Of a stretch of DNA of 47,621 bases, positions 43,884-47,621 are shown piece by piece (positions within the stretch are counted from its first letter, which is position 1; every line of letters starts with the position of its first letter). The stretch spans positions 1-47,621 of the forward strand of contig JAQUVY010000007.1 in NCBI GenBank assembly GCA_028693155.1, written 5' to 3'. The notes below the pieces were generated by a model. It did no database searches. It had not been told where the DNA came from and saw only the letters and a list, made by a program, of their open reading frames with translations. A program made the position numbers and the translations under genes. Source of the DNA: Eubacteriales bacterium (GTDB taxonomy: Bacteria; Bacillota; Clostridia; Christensenellales; UMGS416).

Positions 43884-45112
43884 TACGCCTCTCCTCCCAG
43901 TTTTTTTGCCCGCTCGGCGCGGGTGAACGCCATCAGCTGGGGCTTCTCACAGATCAGCTCAAAATCCAGGCTGTCCAGCGGGGTTTTGTCGCGGATGAGC
44001 GCGGTATAGATGCCCGCCCGCTGCACATCGCCGATCAAAATATAGCCCTTGAGCCGATTATCGGCATAGAACAGCTTTTTATACGACGACCCGTCCTTTT
44101 TCTCATAAACCTCGCCGTCATACACGCCCGCGGTCATCAGGTGCAGCCCGCAAAAGCCGATGGCGTTCAGCGCCATGGCGCGGTCGACCCCGCCCTCACC
44201 CCCCGCCATGGAGATGCCCGCCGCCTCGCCCTGCATATACGCGTTGGGCAGCAGCGCCAGCACCCGGCTTTCGCCGGTCACCGTATCGACGCTTTGGGTG
44301 CAGTCGCCTGCGGCGTAGACCTCGGGCAGGCTCGTGCGCCCATGCACATCGGTGATAACGCCCCGCTGCACCTGCGCGCCGGCCTCCTTGAGCAGGGAAA
44401 CGTTGGGCCGCACGCCCACCGCCGTGACCAGCACATCAAAGGGAATGGTTTGGCCGCCTTTGAGCCTTGCGCCGTCCCCATCAAAGCGTGCCACGCTGTC
44501 CCCCAGGATAAAGCGAACGCCCTGCGCCTCCAGATGGCGCTGCACCAGAGCAGCGCCTTCCTCATCCAAAATGCTGGGCAGGATGCGGTCGGCCAGATCC
44601 ACCACCGTAATGGAGGAGGCACGGGCGAGGATGCCCTCGGCGCATTTCAGCCCGATCAGCCCAGCGCCCACGATGAGCACGCGCCGGGGCTTTTCCAGCG
44701 CTGCCGCCAGCGCGCGGGCATCGGCAAGGGTGTAAAAGGTGAAGCGCTCCTTCACCTGCTCCAGCCCCTCCATGGGCGGCACAAAGGGCACCGACCCGGT
44801 GGCGGCCAGCAGCTTGTCGTAAGGCAACGCCGTGCCGTCATCCAGCTCCACGCGGTGCGCCGTCCCATCCACCCGTACCGCACGCCGCCCGCTGAGCAGC
44901 GTGCACCCGTTCTTCTCATAAAAATCGTCGGGTCGGTATTTCATGCGCTGCTCGTCGGTTTTCCCCAGCAGCAGATAGGAGATGAGCGGCCGGGAATAGG
45001 TGTGGAACGCTTCCTGCGAGACGATGGTAATATGCCCCGCCGCATCTCTTTGACGGATGCCCTCCACGCAGCCCACCGCGGCCGCCGAATTGCCGATGAT
45101 CACATATTCCAT
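43883..45112 (-). CDS. NAD(P)/FAD-dependent oxidoreductase of the glutamate synthase cluster
   Basis: The 409-residue flavoprotein has an N-terminal FAD motif (YVIIGNSAAAVGCVEGI), an NAD(P)-binding motif VLIVGAGLIGLKCAEGI near the middle, and the second FAD site VYAAGDCTQS. The layout is that of the NADH-nitrite reductase/rubredoxin reductase type. ATG 45112 with GAGGTG 6 bases upstream is preferred over GTG 45121. Between ferredoxin and GXGXG genes it most likely feeds electrons from NAD(P)H, or through the ferredoxin, to the FMN subunit; this is inferred from context. Confidence 0.92.
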   Translation of the reverse strand: MEYVIIGNSAAAVGCVEGIRQRDAAGHITIVSQEAFHTYSRPLISYLLLGKTDEQRMKYRPDDFYEKNGCTLLSGRRAVRVDGTAHRVELDDGTALPYDKLLAATGSVPFVPPMEGLEQVKERFTFYTLADARALAAALEKPRRVLIVGAGLIGLKCAEGILARASSITVVDLADRILPSILDEEGAALVQRHLEAQGVRFILGDSVARFDGDGARLKGGQTIPFDVLVTAVGVRPNVSLLKEAGAQVQRGVITDVHGRTSLPEVYAAGDCTQSVDTVTGESRVLALLPNAYMQGEAAGISMAGGEGGVDRAMALNAIGFCGLHLMTAGVYDGEVYEKKDGSSYKKLFYADNRLKGYILIGDVQRAGIYTALIRDKTPLDSLDFELICEKPQLMAFTRAERAKKLGGEA

Positions 45113-45117
45113 CTTCC

Positions 45118-45546
45118 TCACCTCTCTTCAAACACAATGGCCCGGTTGGGGCAGCCGCCGACGCAGGCCGGAGCGCCCTGGGCGTTGTTCACGCACAGCT
45201 CGCACTTCTGCACCGCGCCCTGAGGCGAGGGCATTACCGCGCCGTAGGGGCAGGACAGGATGCAGGTATAGCAGCCCACGCACTTGTCCCGGTCGATGGC
45301 GATCACGCCGTCAGTTTGGGTGAGCGCGCCGGAAATGCAGGCCTTTACGCACAGCGGCTCGGTGCAGTGGCGGCAGGACACGGCAAAGCTGATGTCCCCC
45401 TGCTGCTCAATGCGGATGCGAGGCGATATGGCCACATCCTTGAGCGCTTTGACCATGTCGGTTTCCCCCGAGTTGGCAAAGGCGCAGTAATATTCGCAAA
45501 GGTGACAGGCCAGGCACCACTTTTCATTCACATAGACCCGTTTCAT
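45118..45546 (-). CDS. 4Fe-4S ferredoxin-type electron transfer subunit
   Basis: In 142 residues there are four Cys clusters: CLACHLCEYYC, CRHCTEPLCVKAC, CVGCYTCILSCP and CELC with CVGGCP. This is the pattern of the HycB/DmsB type with up to four [4Fe-4S] clusters. The protein would carry electrons between the flavoprotein and the FMN subunit of the split glutamate synthase; the link is from gene order. It starts 12 bp after the FMN subunit gene and its stop precedes the flavoprotein start by 5 bp. Confidence 0.94.
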   Translation of the reverse strand: MKRVYVNEKWCLACHLCEYYCAFANSGETDMVKALKDVAISPRIRIEQQGDISFAVSCRHCTEPLCVKACISGALTQTDGVIAIDRDKCVGCYTCILSCPYGAVMPSPQGAVQKCELCVNNAQGAPACVGGCPNRAIVFEER

Positions 45547-45558
45547 GCTCGTCCCCCC

Positions 45559-47064
45559 TTATTCCCCGGCGTGCTTCACGCCCAGGATCTCCAGTTCTTT
45601 TTCGTTGAGCCCCACGCCGCGCAGCATCAGACGGTTGCCCTTGAGCGCCTCAATGGAGTTAATGCCCATGCCGCCCATCATCTCCTTGATCTCGTGCTGC
45701 CAGGCGGTGATCAGATTGACCAGGCGCTGGCTGCCCACATCGGGGTTCAGGCGCTTCACCAAATCGGGACGCTGGGTGGCGATGCCCCAGTTGCAGCGGC
45801 CGGTCTGGCAGCTGCGGCACAGATGGCAGCCCAGCGCCAGCAGCGCCGCGGTGCCGATATACACCGCGTCAGCGCCCAGCGCAATGGCCTTTACGATGTC
45901 CGCGCTGGAGCGGACGCTGCCCCCCACCACCAGAGATACCTCGCCTCGAATGCCTTCTTCCCGCAGGCGTTGATCCACGCTGGCCAGTGCCAGCTCAATG
46001 GGGATGCCCACGTTGTCGCGAATGCGGGTGGGCGCGGCTCCGGTGCCGCCGCGGAAGCCGTCTATGGCGATAATATCCGCGCCCGAGCGGGCAATGCCGC
46101 TGGCGATGGCCGCCACGTTGTGCACGGCGGCGATCTTCACGATGACCGGCTTTTTATACTGCGTGGCCTCCTTGAGGGAGTAGACCAGCTGGCGAAGATC
46201 CTCAATGGAGTAAATGTCGTGATGCGGGGCGGGCGAAATGGCGTCGCTGCCCTCGGGGATCATGCGGGTGCGGGAGACCTCGCCTACGATCTTGGCGCCG
46301 GGCAAATGCCCGCCGATGCCGGGCTTGGCGCCCTGACCCATCTTGATCTCAATGGCCGCGCCGGCCTCCAGGTAGTCCTGATAGACGCCGAAGCGTCCCG
46401 ACGCCACCTGCACGATGGTGTTTGCTCCGTACTGGTAAAAGTCCCGGTGCAGCCCGCCCTCGCCGGTGTTGTAGCAAATGCCCAGCTCGCGTGCCGCCCG
46501 TGCCAGGCTCTCATGCGCGTTGTAGCTGATGGAGCCGTAAGACATGGCGGAGAACATGATGGGTACGGCCAGCTCCAGCTGGGGCGTCAGGTTGTTGACG
46601 ATGTTGCCCTGCCCGTCCCGCTCAATGCCGGTGGGCTTTTTCCCCAGGTACACCCGCGTCTCCATCGGCTCACGCAGCGGGTCGATGGAGGGGTTGGTCA
46701 CCTGAGAAGCGTTGACCTGCAGCTTGTCCCAGTAAACCGGGTAATCCTTTGGGTTGCCCATGGAGGACAGCAGCACGCCGCCGCTGCCCGCCTGGCGGTA
46801 AAGCTCGATGATGGTCTGCCCCGACCAGTTGCCGTTCTCGCGGAAGGTGTTGGTGTTTTTCACAATTTTCAGCGCATGGGTGGGGCACAGCGAAACGCAG
46901 CGCTGGCAATCCACGCATTTGCTCTCATCGCTGAGCATCAGCCCGGCCTCGGCGTCGAAGCGATGCACCTCGTTGGCGCATTGCCGCTCGCAGGCGCGGC
47001 AGGCTATGCAGCGGCGCTCATTGCGCACCACCTCATATTCGGGTTGTATATAGTCGATTGCCAT
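45559..47064 (-). CDS. Glutamate synthase FMN-binding catalytic subunit with N-terminal ferredoxin domain
   Basis: The 501 residues make the archaeal-type large-subunit core. Residues 1-70 hold two ferredoxin motifs, CIACRACERQC and CVDCQRCVSLC. The FMN and 2-oxoglutarate-binding barrel follows: FSAMSYGSISYNAHESLARA, NTGEGGLH, KMGQGAKPGIGGHLPG, IDGFRGGTGAAPT, and the [3Fe-4S] loop CHLCRSCQTGRC. It makes glutamate from 2-oxoglutarate with ammonia taken from the amidotransferase subunit. The start overlaps the stop of that subunit by one base (TAATG). Confidence 0.96.
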   Translation of the reverse strand: MAIDYIQPEYEVVRNERRCIACRACERQCANEVHRFDAEAGLMLSDESKCVDCQRCVSLCPTHALKIVKNTNTFRENGNWSGQTIIELYRQAGSGGVLLSSMGNPKDYPVYWDKLQVNASQVTNPSIDPLREPMETRVYLGKKPTGIERDGQGNIVNNLTPQLELAVPIMFSAMSYGSISYNAHESLARAARELGICYNTGEGGLHRDFYQYGANTIVQVASGRFGVYQDYLEAGAAIEIKMGQGAKPGIGGHLPGAKIVGEVSRTRMIPEGSDAISPAPHHDIYSIEDLRQLVYSLKEATQYKKPVIVKIAAVHNVAAIASGIARSGADIIAIDGFRGGTGAAPTRIRDNVGIPIELALASVDQRLREEGIRGEVSLVVGGSVRSSADIVKAIALGADAVYIGTAALLALGCHLCRSCQTGRCNWGIATQRPDLVKRLNPDVGSQRLVNLITAWQHEIKEMMGGMGINSIEALKGNRLMLRGVGLNEKELEILGVKHAGE

Positions 47065-47621
47065 TACTGCGCGCCTCCTTCCAGCGTCATGATGACCGGC
47101 TCGCCGCCGGCAGGGGACCAGAACTTATCCAACTCGGGTGCGATGGCGCGGATGGCGCACTCTTCGCTGGCCACATACACCCGGTCGCCCCGCTCGCCCA
47201 CCACCATGGAGCGCAGCTTGAGGCGGTCGTTAAGCGCCATCATGCCGCCCTCAAAGCCCAGTAAAATGGAAAACGGTCCGGTGATGAGCAGGCTGGGGAA
47301 TGCCGCGCGCAGGTACTCCTGTTTTTTTCGCGCGTCCCCATCCATCCGCTCTATGGTCGTCCAAAACGGCGCGGCGATGACGCCGGCGGCCTCCTTGAGG
47401 GTCAGCCCCTGCTTGCGCAGCAGAAAATCCATGATATAGGTGATGACCTCCGTATCGGTCTGCAGGGTGCAGCGATAGCCGTACATCTCGATAAAGCGGC
47501 GGTTGGCGTCGTAAGAGGAGATCTCGCCGTTGTGCACGATGGAATAATCCAGCATGGCAAAGGGATGGCTCCGCCCCACCAGCCGGGGGTGTTGGTGGGG
47601 TAGCGGCCGTGCGCCGTCCAG
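47064..47621 (-). CDS. Glutamate synthase glutamine amidotransferase (class II) subunit, partial and apparently frameshifted
   Basis: This is the GATase2 domain that releases ammonia from glutamine; the N-terminal Cys is beyond the right edge. From about 47566 down, the frame reads SHPFAMLDYSIVHNGEISSY, a family hallmark. Upstream of that point the expected sequence AHGRYPTNTPGWWGGA is present in another frame. Adding one base at the GG of 47567-47568 (plus strand) joins them as GGAHPFAMLDY, as the family has. So one base appears to be missing, either a real lesion or a sequencing slip. The C-terminal half is intact to TAA 47064-47066 and overlaps the FMN subunit start. Confidence 0.85.
   Translation of the reverse strand: MDGARPLPHQHPRLVGRSHPFAMLDYSIVHNGEISSYDANRRFIEMYGYRCTLQTDTEVITYIMDFLLRKQGLTLKEAAGVIAAPFWTTIERMDGDARKKQEYLRAAFPSLLITGPFSILLGFEGGMMALNDRLKLRSMVVGERGDRVYVASEECAIRAIAPELDKFWSPAGGEPVIMTLEGGAQ

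Noticed and set aside
45316-47439. Plus-strand open frame of 707 codons over the glutamate synthase genes
   Set aside because: It is opposite highly conserved FMN and ferredoxin subunits and shows only shadow composition.

Overview
The window is a GC-rich chromosomal segment that most resembles a spore-forming Clostridia-type Firmicute. Supporting signs are SigH, YlbJ, the ylbJ-ylbK-ylbM-ylbN-rpmF neighbourhood known from Bacillus, a T-box upstream of metG, DapL (LL-diaminopimelate aminotransferase), a split archaeal-type glutamate synthase with an ANTAR regulator, and AGGAGG ribosome binding sites almost everywhere. I see no rRNA, tRNA, CRISPR array, insertion sequence or prophage gene. It reads as core chromosome rather than an accessory island.

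Layout. 1-6503 (+): an amidase cut by the left edge, then an oligopeptide/dipeptide ABC transporter operon. Its binding protein carries an in-frame TAG and its first permease a one-base frameshift; the second permease and both ATPases are intact. 6617-13155: a lipoprotein and YlbJ (-), YlbK-like patatin (+), a GNAT and TmcAL (-), then ackA, yceD (ylbN) and rpmF (+). 13221-17424: sigH and a DUF2161 nuclease-like gene (-), then a small (+) operon of RsmC-like methyltransferase, glycerophosphodiesterase with a replaced catalytic His, GNAT and a zinc-ribbon membrane protein. 17496-21151 (-): ppx-ppk polyphosphate operon. 21323-24708 (+): a class B penicillin-binding protein with an apparently leaderless promoter, and a flavoprotein. 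24809-28714 (-): T-box, metG, tatD, rhaM and a GNAT. 28724-31714 (-): a lipoprotein, a GT-C-like membrane protein and a ComEC-like metallo-hydrolase. 31866-36567 (+): TrmH-family methyltransferase, MFS, pyrophosphatase, nucleoside phosphorylase and a second MFS. 36693-47621 (-): amidohydrolase behind an attenuator-like leader, dapL, pyrG, dapF, ANTAR regulator, glnA, and the five modules of a split glutamate synthase running off the right edge.

How it works together. The right 10 kb is a nitrogen-assimilation block. Glutamine synthetase and the split glutamate synthase make glutamine and glutamate. Directly downstream are a glutamine consumer (CTP synthase) and two diaminopimelate enzymes, one of them glutamate-dependent. 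The ppx-ppk pair, pyrophosphatase and acetate kinase handle phosphoryl and acetyl energy currency. TmcAL consumes acetate and ATP for tRNA modification and sits back to back with acetate kinase.

No single undescribed system stands out beyond doubt. The best leads are the terminator-before-RBS leader of the amidohydrolase (37517-37642), the leaderless PBP promoter, a 24-bp perfect palindrome overlapping the tmcAL stop codon, the His-to-Tyr phosphodiesterase, and the pseudo-receiver ANTAR nitrogen cluster. Three frame-breaking lesions (about 1208, 3030 and 47567) should be checked against reads before any is taken as biology.
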